Shown: positions 17,576-26,962, numbered from the stretch's first letter. The stretch: DNA of 57,542 nt from Candidatus Obscuribacter sp. (GCA_021772135.1 JADYXQ010000086.1:1-57542), one strand, 5' to 3'. Numbers and translations are program-made. Notes: generated by a model not told the origin, from the sequence alone.

Positions 17576-19675
17576 GTGGGTGATGGTTTGGAGCCGGCAG
17601 AGCCTCAGCACTTAAAAATTCTTGTAATTGAAGATAATCCGGCAGACGTGCGCTTGTTGCAAAAGAAGCTGGCGCCCTGGCCGTTTGAGCTTGAATCGAG
17701 CACTCGACTTTCCAGCGGCCTTGAAAAAATCGAGAAGGGTACATTCGACCTGGTATTGCTCGATCTCTCGCTGCCAGATTCTCAAGGCATCGAAACTTTT
17801 TACCAGCTGCATTGCCACGCTCCGCAGATCCCTGTGATTGTGCTCACTGGGCTTGAAGACGAGTCTGTGGGCAATGAAGCCGTGCAATTGGGTGCGCAAG
17901 ACTACCTTGTTAAAGGTCAGGTTTTGCCCGGTCTTTTGGGTCGCTCTATCAAGTATGCAATTGAGCGCCATCAAACAGAGCTGAAAATGAAGCGTCTCAA
18001 CGATTCGCTGGAGCGTCGTGTGATTCAACTGGCTACCGCCAACCAGGAATTGGACAAGATGGGTAAGGCTCTTGCTTTATCGTGCGAGCATGCTTTGCAG
18101 GCATCAAATTTTAAGTCAAAATTTGTCGCACGGGTGAGCCATGACATTCGCTCTCCCATTAGCGCTGTGATGGCAATCACCGAGCTTCTGCTTCTAGATA
18201 AGCAGGGCGCCAGTGAAGAGGTAAAGCGACTAATTCGCTTGATCGATGACTCGGCCCGTTCACAGCTGTCACTCTTAAACGAGATTCTCGATTTTTCTAA
18301 GATTGAAGCCGGCAAAGTCGAGCTCAGCAATGTGGAGTTTTGCCCTGTGGGTTTGCTCGAAGATACGGCTGAGCTATTCGCCGTTGCCGCCGCCGGACAA
18401 GGTGTGTCACTGATTACTTACATTGACTCTCGCCTGCAACCACTTCTTGTGGGCGACCCGACTTTGCTGCGCGAAATTCTCACCAACCTGACCAATAATG
18501 CCATCAAATTTACACCGGTGGGAAATGTAGTTCTGCGTGCCACCAAGGAAGCCGAAGACAACAACATCGTCACTGTGCGGTTTTCCGTTTCTGACTCTGG
18601 TATCGGGGTGTCTGAAGCTGATCGCAAAAATCTCTTCGAGCCTTTTGTGCAGGCCCATGATCAAACCGGTAAGAATTTTGGTGGCAGTGGGCTGGGCCTT
18701 TCAATTTGCCGAGGTCTGGTGGAATTAATGGGTGGACAGATCGGTTGCGAATCAGCCGAAGGCAAAGGTTCAACTTTCTGGTTTTCTTTGCGTTTGAAGC
18801 GAGGCACCGATCGTGGTGCCTCCGCGACGGAAGGAAGCCACCGGTTGAATCAATATAAAAAACCGGTGCGGGTAATAATTGTCGATGACAATAGTGTCGA
18901 GCGTGAGATTCTACAAAGCTATCTGGAGGCAGCTGGCTGGGTCACAAATGGCAAGGCAGCAACCGCGACTGAAGCGCTAGAGCTTCTGCATCATGCAGAA
19001 GCGATGGGCGAACCATATGAAGTGGCAATAATTGACCTTGATGCAAGCACGCCAAATAGCTTCGAGCTGGCAAGGTTGATAGAACAAGAGCCGCTACTTT
19101 CATCGACGCGCCTTGTGTTTTTAGCAAAAGTCGATCAGCGTGTTAAGGGCGAACAGGCCTGGTCGGCCGGTTTTTCGGCTTATCTTACGCGTCCGGTCAA
19201 ACAGTGGAGCCTACTAGATTGCATCACTAAAATTGCCAACGGTGACGCACATGATGAGGTCAGCGCAGATTTGAACGACATTCCGGCCGAGCATAAAGTG
19301 CTAGTGGTGGAAGATAACCCAATTATGCGAACACTGCTGGTATTGCAGCTGAAAAGGTTCGGTATCGCATCTGATGCTGTAAATAATGGTCTTGAAGCGG
19401 TTGATGCAGTTTCAAAAAATCAATATTCGCTCATTCTTATGGATTGCCAGATGCCGCTCATGTCAGGAATGGAGGCAACCATAGCAATCAGACAGATGAC
19501 GAACAGCGCCGGTCGAACGCCAATCGTCGCCGTCAGCGCCGGGGCGGCCGGTCAGGGCATGCAAGAGTGCTTAGAGGCTGGTATGAATGAGTATCTGAAG
19601 AAACCGCTGTCAAACGAAGATCTGGGCGCCTTGCTTAAAAGATGGTCGATGTTAGCACAGGCAAAGGGTATCTAA
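17576..19675 (+). CDS. Cytoplasmic hybrid histidine kinase: receiver-HisKA-ATPase-receiver-receiver
   Basis: A 699-residue soluble protein with no membrane segment. It starts with a receiver (about 12-130; LVLLDLSLPDSQG, YLVKGQ), then a helical linker and HisKA (phospho-His in FVARVSHDIRSPISAV, about residue 190). The ATPase domain has LTNLTNNAIKFT and GGSGLGLSICRG. Two receivers follow. The first (about 430-550) keeps an Asp in VAIIDLD but has LTRP where the conserved Lys is expected. The last (about 575-695) is canonical (LILMDCQMPLMSG, KKPLSN). A receiver ahead of the kinase core suggests it takes phosphoryl input from another kinase. The start is GTG 17576 with no clear ribosome site. Confidence 0.9.
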   Translation: MGDGLEPAEPQHLKILVIEDNPADVRLLQKKLAPWPFELESSTRLSSGLEKIEKGTFDLVLLDLSLPDSQGIETFYQLHCHAPQIPVIVLTGLEDESVGNEAVQLGAQDYLVKGQVLPGLLGRSIKYAIERHQTELKMKRLNDSLERRVIQLATANQELDKMGKALALSCEHALQASNFKSKFVARVSHDIRSPISAVMAITELLLLDKQGASEEVKRLIRLIDDSARSQLSLLNEILDFSKIEAGKVELSNVEFCPVGLLEDTAELFAVAAAGQGVSLITYIDSRLQPLLVGDPTLLREILTNLTNNAIKFTPVGNVVLRATKEAEDNNIVTVRFSVSDSGIGVSEADRKNLFEPFVQAHDQTGKNFGGSGLGLSICRGLVELMGGQIGCESAEGKGSTFWFSLRLKRGTDRGASATEGSHRLNQYKKPVRVIIVDDNSVEREILQSYLEAAGWVTNGKAATATEALELLHHAEAMGEPYEVAIIDLDASTPNSFELARLIEQEPLLSSTRLVFLAKVDQRVKGEQAWSAGFSAYLTRPVKQWSLLDCITKIANGDAHDEVSADLNDIPAEHKVLVVEDNPIMRTLLVLQLKRFGIASDAVNNGLEAVDAVSKNQYSLILMDCQMPLMSGMEATIAIRQMTNSAGRTPIVAVSAGAAGQGMQECLEAGMNEYLKKPLSNEDLGALLKRWSMLAQAKGI

Positions 19676-19678
19676 CAG

Positions 19679-20821
19679 TTACTTGATGGCCGGCAGAGTG
19701 AAGAAAAACTCGGTGCCCTCGCCAATAGTTGAATTTAACCAGATGGTGCCGCCGTGTCGCTCGACGATTTTTTGGCACAGGGCAAGGCCAATTCCGGTGC
19801 CTGAATATTCGCTCATACCGTGTAGTCTCTGAAACATTTGAAAGATGCGCTCGGCAAATTTCATGTCTATGCCGATACCATTGTCTTTGACCGAAAAGAG
19901 CCAATCTGCATCTCGCCTTTCGGCGCTGACAGCAATTTTTGGCGGGCTTTCGCCTTTAAACTTCAAAGCATTGCCAACTAAATTTAAAAACAGTTGCGAC
20001 AGTTGTGACGGGTCGGCCATTACCTCAGGCAGTTCACCACGGGTTATCGAGCCGCCGGTTTCTTCGACCGTAGCCTGTAACTCGGCCACAATGTGATCGA
20101 AAATTGTCACGCAAGAAGTCACTACAAGAGCCCTTGCCGTTGAGTCTACCCGCGAATAGGTCAGCAAATCGGTGATTAGCTGTTGCATACGCTTACCGGC
20201 ATCGACTATAAAGCTCATATTTTCTTGAGCCTCCTCGCTGAAATGAATACTCTTATCGGCAGCAAGTAAACCCGTGTAACTGACGATTGTGCGCAGGGGC
20301 TCACGCAGATCGTGAGCGGCTACGTAAGCGAAACGTTGCAGTTCTTTATTTGATCTGGCTAACTCTGCTTTCTGATCTTCTAATTGCTTGAGCAAGGCTT
20401 TGCGTTCAGTAATATCGGCGATGAAAGCACAAAATGAATAATCACTTCCTGCGTGAACGGGAAAAATTCCAAGCTCAATTGGAAAAATCGTGCCGTCTCG
20501 CTTCAGGCTTTCGATTTCGATGCGTCGATTGAGAACCGGCCCTTCTCCTGAAGCTTTGAAATGTGCCATGCCGTGATTGTGTGCTTCTCTGTAGTTAGAG
20601 GGAATGATTGTGTCAGCCAGTGACTTGCCTATCACTTCTTCTCTTTGCCAGCCGAATGTGATTTCTGCCTGGCGATTCCAATCGGTAATCACACCATCGG
20701 CGTCAATAGCCACAAAACAATTGTAAGCCTGATCGAGAATGGCTCTCATCCGCGCTTCACTTTGTCTGAGTTGATCCTGAGTTTCGCCAGTTTCTTCCAT
20801 TGACAAGCTGTCCACAAACAA
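19679..20821 (-). CDS. Soluble PAS-domain sensor histidine kinase
   Basis: About 380 residues. One PAS domain (about 20-140; CFVAIDADGVITDWNRQAE...FIADITERKAL), a short coiled coil, HisKA with phospho-His in FAYVAAHDLREPLRTIVSYT, and an ATPase domain (LFLNLVGNALKFKGE, VKDNGIGID, GTGIGLALCQKIVERHGG). The HDLREPLR box is the type found in phytochrome-like and related soluble kinases. No membrane segment is seen. Start choice is open: TTG 20821, GTG 20815 or ATG 20800, none with a strong ribosome site. It converges with the hybrid kinase gene, 3 bases apart. Confidence 0.9.
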   Translation of the reverse strand: MFVDSLSMEETGETQDQLRQSEARMRAILDQAYNCFVAIDADGVITDWNRQAEITFGWQREEVIGKSLADTIIPSNYREAHNHGMAHFKASGEGPVLNRRIEIESLKRDGTIFPIELGIFPVHAGSDYSFCAFIADITERKALLKQLEDQKAELARSNKELQRFAYVAAHDLREPLRTIVSYTGLLAADKSIHFSEEAQENMSFIVDAGKRMQQLITDLLTYSRVDSTARALVVTSCVTIFDHIVAELQATVEETGGSITRGELPEVMADPSQLSQLFLNLVGNALKFKGESPPKIAVSAERRDADWLFSVKDNGIGIDMKFAERIFQMFQRLHGMSEYSGTGIGLALCQKIVERHGGTIWLNSTIGEGTEFFFTLPAIK

Positions 20822-20883
20822 TAATTAGATGCAGTTTACTATTTTACCGCAACCTATTGTCGGAACTTCGCCCCAATAGTGCT

Positions 20884-20905
20884 ATTGATTGATTGATTGA
20901 TTGAT
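20884..20905. repeat. (ATTG)5.5 microsatellite in a divergent promoter region
   Basis: Five and a half uninterrupted ATTG units lie between the divergent kinase gene and the RND pump gene, 65 bases before the pump start. Changes in unit number would alter promoter spacing. Confidence 0.85.
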
Positions 20906-20970
20906 ATGGTAAGTGGCGTCTCCAGCTACGCTAAAATCTGCCCCAGGCCATCCTTTCGGGAATCTTTCGC

Positions 20971-23900
20971 TTGATTGAAAAGTTAATAAAGTTTGCTTTA
21001 AACCAGAGGCTTTTGACTGTCGCCGCCGCTTTTGGCGTGGCATTCTTCGGCATCTGGTCAATGCTTACCATTCCGGTGGATTCTTTTCCTGACGTGAGCA
21101 ATGTGCAGGTTCAAATTATCACCGAGCCTGAGAGTATGGCTACTGAAGAAGTTGAGGCGTTAGTAACTTTTCCTATTGAAAATACCCTCAATGGTCTGCC
21201 CAAAGTAAAAAAGATTCGCTCCAGCTCAAGCTTTGGTTTGTCTGTGGTGACAGCTATTTTCGAAGACGATATGGATGTTTATTTCGCCCGCAATTTAATT
21301 CAGCAGCGGCTTTTGCAAACAGATAAACTCTTGCCTGATGGCTGTCCACGACCTATTCTAGGACCAGTGGTTTCGAGCTTCAGCAATGTCTACATGTACT
21401 ATTTGCAGTCGCCAAACCATGATCAAACGGCCTTGCGTACTTTGCAAGATTGGACCATAGCCAGGCGCTTAAAGTCTGTTCCTGGCGTAGCCAATGTCTC
21501 TACCTATGGTGGCTTCGTCAAGCAGTACCAGGTACAAGTAGACCCTTATAAATTGCACGGTTTCAAGCTCAGTCTAAATGATGTCGTCAGCGCGCTGGAA
21601 ACCAATAATACCAATGCCGGTGCTAATTTCATTGAGAGTGCTGGTGAGGAAGTAATTATTCGCGGCATGGGAAGAATCGACGGTGTCGACGATATTCGCA
21701 ATATTGTGCTCAAATCAGTTGGAGGCGTTCCAGTCACCATCGACCGCGTGGCAACAGTTGATATCGGCCCTGCCTTCCGGCGCGGATCAGCTTCGCATAA
21801 CGGCCTGGGTGAGTGCGTCACCGGCATTGTGCTCACTCGAAAAGGTGTCAATACCAAGCAGGTTGTAGAAAAAGTCAAGGAGAAAGTGCATGAAATTCAA
21901 AAGGATTTGCCGCGTGGCGTAACCATAGTTCCTTATTACGACCAGACCGAGCTGGTTGAAAAAACCATCGAGACAGTCAAAGAGATTCTCGGCTTTAGCG
22001 GCGCTCTTGTGATTATTGTTTTGACCGCCATGCTGCTGCATATTCCCAGCGCCTTAATCGTTTCTGTGATTATTCCGCTCTCTCTACTTTTCAGTTTTAT
22101 TTTGATGAAGTATACCGGTCTCACAGCCAATCTGATGACCTTAGGTGCTGTTGACTTCGGCATCATTGTCGATGCCGGCGTAGTCATGGTGGAAAATATT
22201 TTCAGACACCTGGCCGAACGCAAAAATAATGAACTTGATGATCGTTCGAGTTTGCGCGTTATCACTGATGCCGCCACCGAAGTTGGGCGGCCTATTGTTT
22301 TTGCCATCGCCATTATTATTGCCGTTTACCTGCCACTCTTTACTCTAGAAGGCGTGGAAGGAAAAATGTTTCACCCGCTGGCGCTCACGTTTATCTACGC
22401 CCTTGTCGGTTCGCTCATTTGCGCTCTAACTGTGATTCCAGTGCTTTGCTATTGGACTATGCGTAAGCCCCTGGTGGAGCGCGAAAACTTAGTCTTGTCC
22501 TGGGTGAGCCGAGTTTATTTACCGTCTCTGCAGGCTGCTGTGGCCAGGCCCCGCATGATTATCACGGTCGCCTGCGCCGCTCTTGTTTGCACACTGGCTA
22601 TGGTGCCTTTTTTGGGCTCTGAATTTATACCATCTCTTGATGAGGGTCCAATTTTATTGCGCACCAAGCTGGCGGCCAGCATTACTCACACAGACTCAAG
22701 AGGAATCGCTTCGGCGATCGAACGCATTCTTTTGCAATTTCCGGAAGTGCAGGATGTAGTGTCGCGTACTGGAAGATCTGGCACTGGGCCAGGGCTCGAT
22801 GGTGTTGAGTCTAGTGACGTCTATATTTCACTTAAGCCCCGCTCACAGTGGAAAAACACACAGAGCAAAGAGCAACTGGTTGATTCTATGGCGCAAAAAC
22901 TGAAAGGAATTCCTGGTCTGACTTTTAGTTTCTCTCAACCAATCGCCGACATGATTGATGATCTGGTGGCGGGTATCAGAGCAGATCTCGGGGTAAAAGT
23001 TTTTGGAGAAAATGTTGAAGTCTTAGACAAAATTGCCAATGATATCAAAGGGCAGGTGGCCAAAGTGCCCGGTGCTGCCGACTTGCAGAGAGAGCAAATG
23101 CTTGGTTTGCCGCAGCTTAAAATCAAGTTGAAACGCAAACTGCTTGCGAGACATGGCCTAAATACCGACGATGTTCTCGACACAGTGCAGATTGCTCTGG
23201 CAGGCCGCGAAGTGACCGAGGTTATTGAAGGCACACAGCGCTTCGGCATGCTTGTGCGTTTCCCCTTAGATTATCGCGACAGTCGCCATCAAATTGAGTC
23301 AATGATTATCGACACTCCTAGTGGTGGCAAGATTCCGCTTAAAACAATTGCCGATATCACCTTAGAGCGCGGCTGCGTCACTATTAATCGTGAAGATGGA
23401 ATGCGCCGCACTGCGGTTCTATCTAACGTTCGCGGCCGCGACCTTGGTAGTTTTGTCGCTGAGGCGCAAAGGCTCGTGTCGCAAAATGTTGTTATTCCTC
23501 AAGGTTACAAAATTGTCTGGAGTGGACAATTTGAAAATCAACAACGAGCAATGGCCAGACTCGCAATTGTCGTTCCGATTGTTCTATTGCTGATTTTTAT
23601 TCTACTTTTTGCTTCATTCGGCTCGTTGCGCAACGCCGGTCTGATTATGATGAATGTACCCTTCGCCATGATCGGGGGAATTTTGGCCTTACTACTTTCA
23701 AGGCAGACCCTTTCTGTGCCGGCCTTAATTGGCTTTATCGCCCTCTTTGGTGTGGCTGTGCAAAACGGTGTCATTCTTGTCAGCTACATCATGCAGATGG
23801 AGAAGGCCGGGTGGCCTATATCTGAGGCGGTTGTGAAAGGAGCATTGATACGGCTGCGCCCGGTTCTTATGACCGCTGTAGTGGCAACCGTGGGTCTTTT

Positions 23901-24111
23901 GCCCAAGATATTTTCTTCGGGTACCGGGGCCGAGGTGCAGAGACCGCTGGCGACAGTGATTTTGGGCGGGCTGATATCAAGCACCCTTCTTACTCTGCTG
24001 GTGCTGCCTTCTGTCTACAAACTGATTAACGAAAGATCGGCTCACAACAACGATAGAGAGAAGCCTTTACCGCCTGCAGCTAGTGAGATATTGCCTTCGC
24101 CTCAGACTTAG
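20971..24111 (+). CDS. Heavy-metal RND efflux pump inner-membrane subunit (CzcA/CusA type)
   Basis: A 1046-residue proton-driven transporter, full length for the HME-RND family. It has the two-fold RND layout: an N-terminal helix (LTVAAAFGVAFFGIWSML), a large periplasmic loop starting at DSFPDVSNVQVQI, helices from about residue 335, a second periplasmic loop and C-terminal helices. The family signature in helix 4, GAVDFGIIVDAGVVMVEN, keeps the two Asp and the Glu of the proton relay. The metal cannot be assigned with confidence. The start is TTG 20971. Unusually, no membrane-fusion adaptor or outer-membrane channel gene lies next to it. It converges with the next gene with a 4-base overlap. 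Confidence 0.95.
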   Translation: MIEKLIKFALNQRLLTVAAAFGVAFFGIWSMLTIPVDSFPDVSNVQVQIITEPESMATEEVEALVTFPIENTLNGLPKVKKIRSSSSFGLSVVTAIFEDDMDVYFARNLIQQRLLQTDKLLPDGCPRPILGPVVSSFSNVYMYYLQSPNHDQTALRTLQDWTIARRLKSVPGVANVSTYGGFVKQYQVQVDPYKLHGFKLSLNDVVSALETNNTNAGANFIESAGEEVIIRGMGRIDGVDDIRNIVLKSVGGVPVTIDRVATVDIGPAFRRGSASHNGLGECVTGIVLTRKGVNTKQVVEKVKEKVHEIQKDLPRGVTIVPYYDQTELVEKTIETVKEILGFSGALVIIVLTAMLLHIPSALIVSVIIPLSLLFSFILMKYTGLTANLMTLGAVDFGIIVDAGVVMVENIFRHLAERKNNELDDRSSLRVITDAATEVGRPIVFAIAIIIAVYLPLFTLEGVEGKMFHPLALTFIYALVGSLICALTVIPVLCYWTMRKPLVERENLVLSWVSRVYLPSLQAAVARPRMIITVACAALVCTLAMVPFLGSEFIPSLDEGPILLRTKLAASITHTDSRGIASAIERILLQFPEVQDVVSRTGRSGTGPGLDGVESSDVYISLKPRSQWKNTQSKEQLVDSMAQKLKGIPGLTFSFSQPIADMIDDLVAGIRADLGVKVFGENVEVLDKIANDIKGQVAKVPGAADLQREQMLGLPQLKIKLKRKLLARHGLNTDDVLDTVQIALAGREVTEVIEGTQRFGMLVRFPLDYRDSRHQIESMIIDTPSGGKIPLKTIADITLERGCVTINREDGMRRTAVLSNVRGRDLGSFVAEAQRLVSQNVVIPQGYKIVWSGQFENQQRAMARLAIVVPIVLLLIFILLFASFGSLRNAGLIMMNVPFAMIGGILALLLSRQTLSVPALIGFIALFGVAVQNGVILVSYIMQMEKAGWPISEAVVKGALIRLRPVLMTAVVATVGLLPKIFSSGTGAEVQRPLATVILGGLISSTLLTLLVLPSVYKLINERSAHNNDREKPLPPAASEILPSPQT

Positions 24112-24413
24112 TGTACGTAAGTGCTTTTCTTGATTGCTGGCAGAAATTTTAATTCTTCGTGCACCATTAGCGGGTGAGTCACTTCTAAGTCAACTTGCGC
24201 CGGCCGTGGATCAAAATTGTCAAAATTGAGAGTAGCAAAGAAACCCTGGTTGTACATCAGCTCAAGGCTCACAGCTGCTTCAATCGACCCCATTTCGGCC
24301 GCAAGTAAAAAGTATTGGCGGGCAGAGTCAAACTTTTCAATATTTATCGCCTTGCAACCCAAACGGCACAATTCAAGGGCATCTACATAGTTGGATCGCA
24401 TTGAAACGTTCAT
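24108..24413 (-). CDS. Small Sel1/TPR-like helical protein
   Basis: About 101 residues starting at ATG 24413, which has AGGA five bases upstream. The open frame continues 10 codons earlier without a ribosome site. The segment ALELCRLGCKAINIEKFDSARQYFLLAAEMGSIEAAVSLELMYNQG has the helix pairing of one or two Sel1/TPR repeats. The C-terminal half is not repeat-like. The function is unknown. Its 3' end overlaps the RND gene by 4 bases. Confidence 0.6.
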   Translation of the reverse strand: MNVSMRSNYVDALELCRLGCKAINIEKFDSARQYFLLAAEMGSIEAAVSLELMYNQGFFATLNFDNFDPRPAQVDLEVTHPLMVHEELKFLPAIKKSTYVH

Positions 24414-24535
24414 TTTTCCTGCCAGTTTGCGGGGGGACGGCATTTGCTTGCCTTCGATTACCTCAATTTAGTCGCCCACGTGTGAAAATCTCGTGATTAT
24501 TCCGTCAGTAGCGCAGGCTGGCCCGTCAGGGTCGT

Positions 24536-24541
24536 TATAAT
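24536..24541 (+). promoter_or_regulatory. -10 box very close to the trhO start
   Basis: A perfect TATAAT ends 8 bases before the trhO ATG. Transcription from it would start at or within a base or two of the ATG. No Shine-Dalgarno sequence is seen, so a leaderless mRNA is likely. No good -35 box is visible. Confidence 0.5.
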
Positions 24542-24549
24542 GGTTTGTT

Positions 24550-25425
24550 ATGGAAATTGTTAATATCGCCGCGTACAAGTTCGTGGGCGTTGCCGACCCG
24601 GCGCTGTGGCGGCCGCTTATCAAAGCGCATTGCGAACAAATCGGCGTGATGGGTAACATTTTGTTGGCTCCCGAAGGCATTAACCTCTTTGTGGCCGGAG
24701 AGCGCGGGCCTGTAGACCAATTTCTCGAATATATGAAAAACGACGATCTGTTCGGAAGTCGCTTCGCCAGCATTCCGGTAAAAGAAAGTCTTTCTGATCA
24801 TCAGCCTTTCAGGCGTATGGTTGTGCGCATCAAAGACGAAATTATCACCATGAAACACACTCTGGTCTATCCGCTCGGTGCCGATGCTAACCACCGGGCA
24901 CCGGCAGTAGAGCCACTCACTTTAAAGAAATGGCTTGACCAGGGCCATGATGATAATGGTCGCGAAATTGTTTTGCTCGATACTCGCAACGACTACGAAG
25001 TGCAGATAGGAACCTTTGACGGTGCTGTCAGCTATGGCATCGATAAATTTAGCGAATTTCCTCAAGCCTTTCGTGGCACCGCAGGTGATGCACGTACGGA
25101 ATGGCAAGACAAAACAGTCGTTTCGTTTTGCACCGGCGGCATTCGTTGTGAAAAGGCGGCACTCTTTTTGCAAGAGCCTGAGATCGGCCTGACCAATGTC
25201 TTTCAGTTAGACGGCGGTATATTACGCTATTTTGAAGAAGTAGGCGATTTGCACTTTAATGGTGAATGTTTTGTCTTCGACAGGAGAGTAGCGCTCGATG
25301 CCAAACTGAATGAAACAACTCGGGAATATGAAGTCACCGCACCACCCGGTCGCAATGCCGACTACCTGCGCTGGAAAGCCGGACAATTAAAAACTGAAAC
25401 TAGTGAGAGGCCAGTCAATCTATGA
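24550..25425 (+). CDS. trhO: tRNA uridine(34) hydroxylase, rhodanese-type (TrhO/YceA family)
   Basis: Family members hydroxylate U34 of certain tRNAs, using oxygen, to 5-hydroxyuridine. The protein has 291 residues. The N-terminal region carries the family pattern VGVADPALWRPLIKAHCEQIGVMGNILLAPEGINLFVAG. The rhodanese domain (about 120-235) holds DTRNDYEVQIGTFDGAV and the catalytic loop FCTGGIRCEKAALFL. The sulphur-binding or catalytic Cys is the first of that loop. prmA overlaps its stop by 4 bases (ATGA), pairing two translation-machinery modification genes in one operon. Confidence 0.93.
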   Translation: MEIVNIAAYKFVGVADPALWRPLIKAHCEQIGVMGNILLAPEGINLFVAGERGPVDQFLEYMKNDDLFGSRFASIPVKESLSDHQPFRRMVVRIKDEIITMKHTLVYPLGADANHRAPAVEPLTLKKWLDQGHDDNGREIVLLDTRNDYEVQIGTFDGAVSYGIDKFSEFPQAFRGTAGDARTEWQDKTVVSFCTGGIRCEKAALFLQEPEIGLTNVFQLDGGILRYFEEVGDLHFNGECFVFDRRVALDAKLNETTREYEVTAPPGRNADYLRWKAGQLKTETSERPVNL

Positions 25426-26357
25426 ATGAAAAATCACCCCTCGAAACTGCTGCCAGATCTTGGGCCGCTGTAGTGATTGAGGCTCATAGCGATCAAGAAG
25501 ATCTAGCTTCGTGGTTGCTTATGCAGTGCGGCGCACAGGGCTGTGAAGTAGACATGTTGAACGGCTCGCTGGTGAGAATCAAAGCAACTTTTGACAGCCC
25601 TCATATGCCTGACGAAACCTGGGAAAAAATCAAAAGTTCACTGGAAGAATATGGCCTGGGTGAAAGTTTAAAATCACTGAAGCGCAAAGATGTTCCTGAA
25701 GAAGATTGGCTGGCCAAGTGGAAAGAAGGCTTCGAGCCATTTCGCGTCGGCACCAAATTTTTGATTTGCCCATCGTGGTATCACGATCTCGACAAAGCCA
25801 TCGATCCAAAACTTCCACCAATTGACGCAGAACTTTCGGCCGGCCGGTTGAAAATATTTATTGATCCGGGCATGGCTTTCGGCACAGGTTTGCATGCCAC
25901 CACTCAATTTTGTCTGCGCGCTATGGAATCTTTTCCACCCAAAGGAAAAGTACTCGACGTAGGCACAGGCAGCGGCATTCTGGCCATCGCCGCCTGTATG
26001 CTTCAGCCAGCCAGCGAAATTGTGGCGGTAGACACTGACCCTGTAGCGGTTGATTATGCCCGCCGTGACTTCGAGCTGAACGGTGTCGATGGGCGCATCG
26101 AGCTGATTGAAGGCAGCACCGAAACAGTCAAAGGGCGCCGCTTTGATGTCTTGCTCTCGAATTTGACCTGCGAAGATATCGTCGCTCTGCTGCCTGATTA
26201 CAGCGCTCTGCTCAATTCAGAAGCGGTGGTTCTCTGCGCAGGCATTCTGGCTGAGCGCTTGCCGCTGCTGGAGAAGGCGCTGGTTGGTCATCCGCTGCGC
26301 ATTATTCAGTCTGAGACCGTTGGCCAGTGGGTCGGTCTGGTGCTGCAGAAAGCTTAG
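25422..26357 (+). CDS. prmA: Ribosomal protein L11 methyltransferase
   Basis: SAM-dependent enzyme that methylates ribosomal protein L11. It has 311 residues. The N-terminal substrate-recognition domain is followed by a class I methyltransferase fold, with motif I VLDVGTGSGILAIAA, an acidic residue after strand 2 (VAVDTDPVAVDYA) and the family motif LLSNLTCEDIVALLPDY, equivalent to the N-I/L-x-x motif. IDPGMAFGTGLHATTQFCLRAME is the family signature before motif I. Translation is coupled to trhO by the ATGA overlap. Confidence 0.94.
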   Translation: MNEKSPLETAARSWAAVVIEAHSDQEDLASWLLMQCGAQGCEVDMLNGSLVRIKATFDSPHMPDETWEKIKSSLEEYGLGESLKSLKRKDVPEEDWLAKWKEGFEPFRVGTKFLICPSWYHDLDKAIDPKLPPIDAELSAGRLKIFIDPGMAFGTGLHATTQFCLRAMESFPPKGKVLDVGTGSGILAIAACMLQPASEIVAVDTDPVAVDYARRDFELNGVDGRIELIEGSTETVKGRRFDVLLSNLTCEDIVALLPDYSALLNSEAVVLCAGILAERLPLLEKALVGHPLRIIQSETVGQWVGLVLQKA

Positions 26358-26467
26358 GCTCTGTGTATAATGTTTTTAGTGGGCGACAGTGCCGCACCTT
26401 TGCACCCTGAAAATTAGCTATCTAAGATTTATTCACGATCGACTTGGTCTTGTTCAAACACCCACAT

Positions 26468-26853
26468 GGGGGCGTTCAGATTCGACAGGGTTATAGGGTC
26501 ATGAGTTGCAGGTCGGGGAGCTTGATCCTTCGTTAACAAGTAAGCAAAACACAGATGCAAATAATGTCATCAAATTCCCTAGCCGCAGCCTCGCTGCGGT
26601 TGCCTAACTTAACTTAGGCTTCTAGGACTCGAAAGCGACTTGACTACCCGTCGCTTTAGGGTAAGCCACGGTGGTTGCACTGAGACAAAGTTAGCGGTTG
26701 CTAGTTTCAGCTAAGACATAATCGCGATCCCGGTTGGCTGTTTGTGCCAATCTCAGCGGGCCGCATGGTAACTGGGGAAATAGCAGACTAAGCTTGTAGA
26801 TACTTATTTCTCGATGATTTTGGACGCGAGTGCAATTCTCGCCGCCTCCACCA
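26468..26853 (+). ncRNA. ssrA: tmRNA
   Basis: Transfer-messenger RNA that rescues stalled ribosomes. The 5' end GGGGGCG pairs with CGCCTCC before an encoded A-CCA (26851-26853). The 5' side continues TTCAGATTCGACAGGGTTAT, the conserved tmRNA opening, and the 3' side has a tRNA-like T-arm. The only long open tag frame reads ANNVIKFPSRSLAAVA before TAA, possibly with QNTD ahead of it. The resume codon is probably the GCA before AAT AAT, but I cannot fix it. The ending LAAVA is a plausible protease signal. A TATAAT at 26366-26371 could be its -10 box, with about 90 bases of 5' precursor. It is a one-piece molecule of 386 bases. Confidence 0.95.
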
Positions 26854-26871
26854 TTTTATTGAACAAGACTG

Positions 26872-26904
26872 AAAAAGCCAATCCTGTCTGGGGTTGGCTT
26901 TTTT
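26872..26904 (+). terminator. Rho-independent terminator of ssrA
   Basis: Stem AAAAAGCCAATCC (26872-26884) with GGGTTGGCTTTTT (26891-26903), one G-U pair, and a T-run, 18 bases after the tmRNA 3' end. Confidence 0.93.
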
Positions 26905-26950
26905 GTTGGTTGAAATGCTTAGGCCGATCAAGATTTGGAATACGCCAGAC

Positions 26951-26962
26951 ACGTTCGAACGT
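26951..26962. repeat. 12-bp perfect palindrome ACGTTCGAACGT
   Basis: Perfect palindrome in the 515-base gene-free stretch between the ssrA terminator and the kinase fragment. It may be a protein-binding site. No gene lies here that it would obviously control. Confidence 0.5.

Noticed and set aside
20884..20905. Short direct repeats as a CRISPR array
   Set aside because: Contiguous 4-bp units with no spacers. No cas gene in the window.
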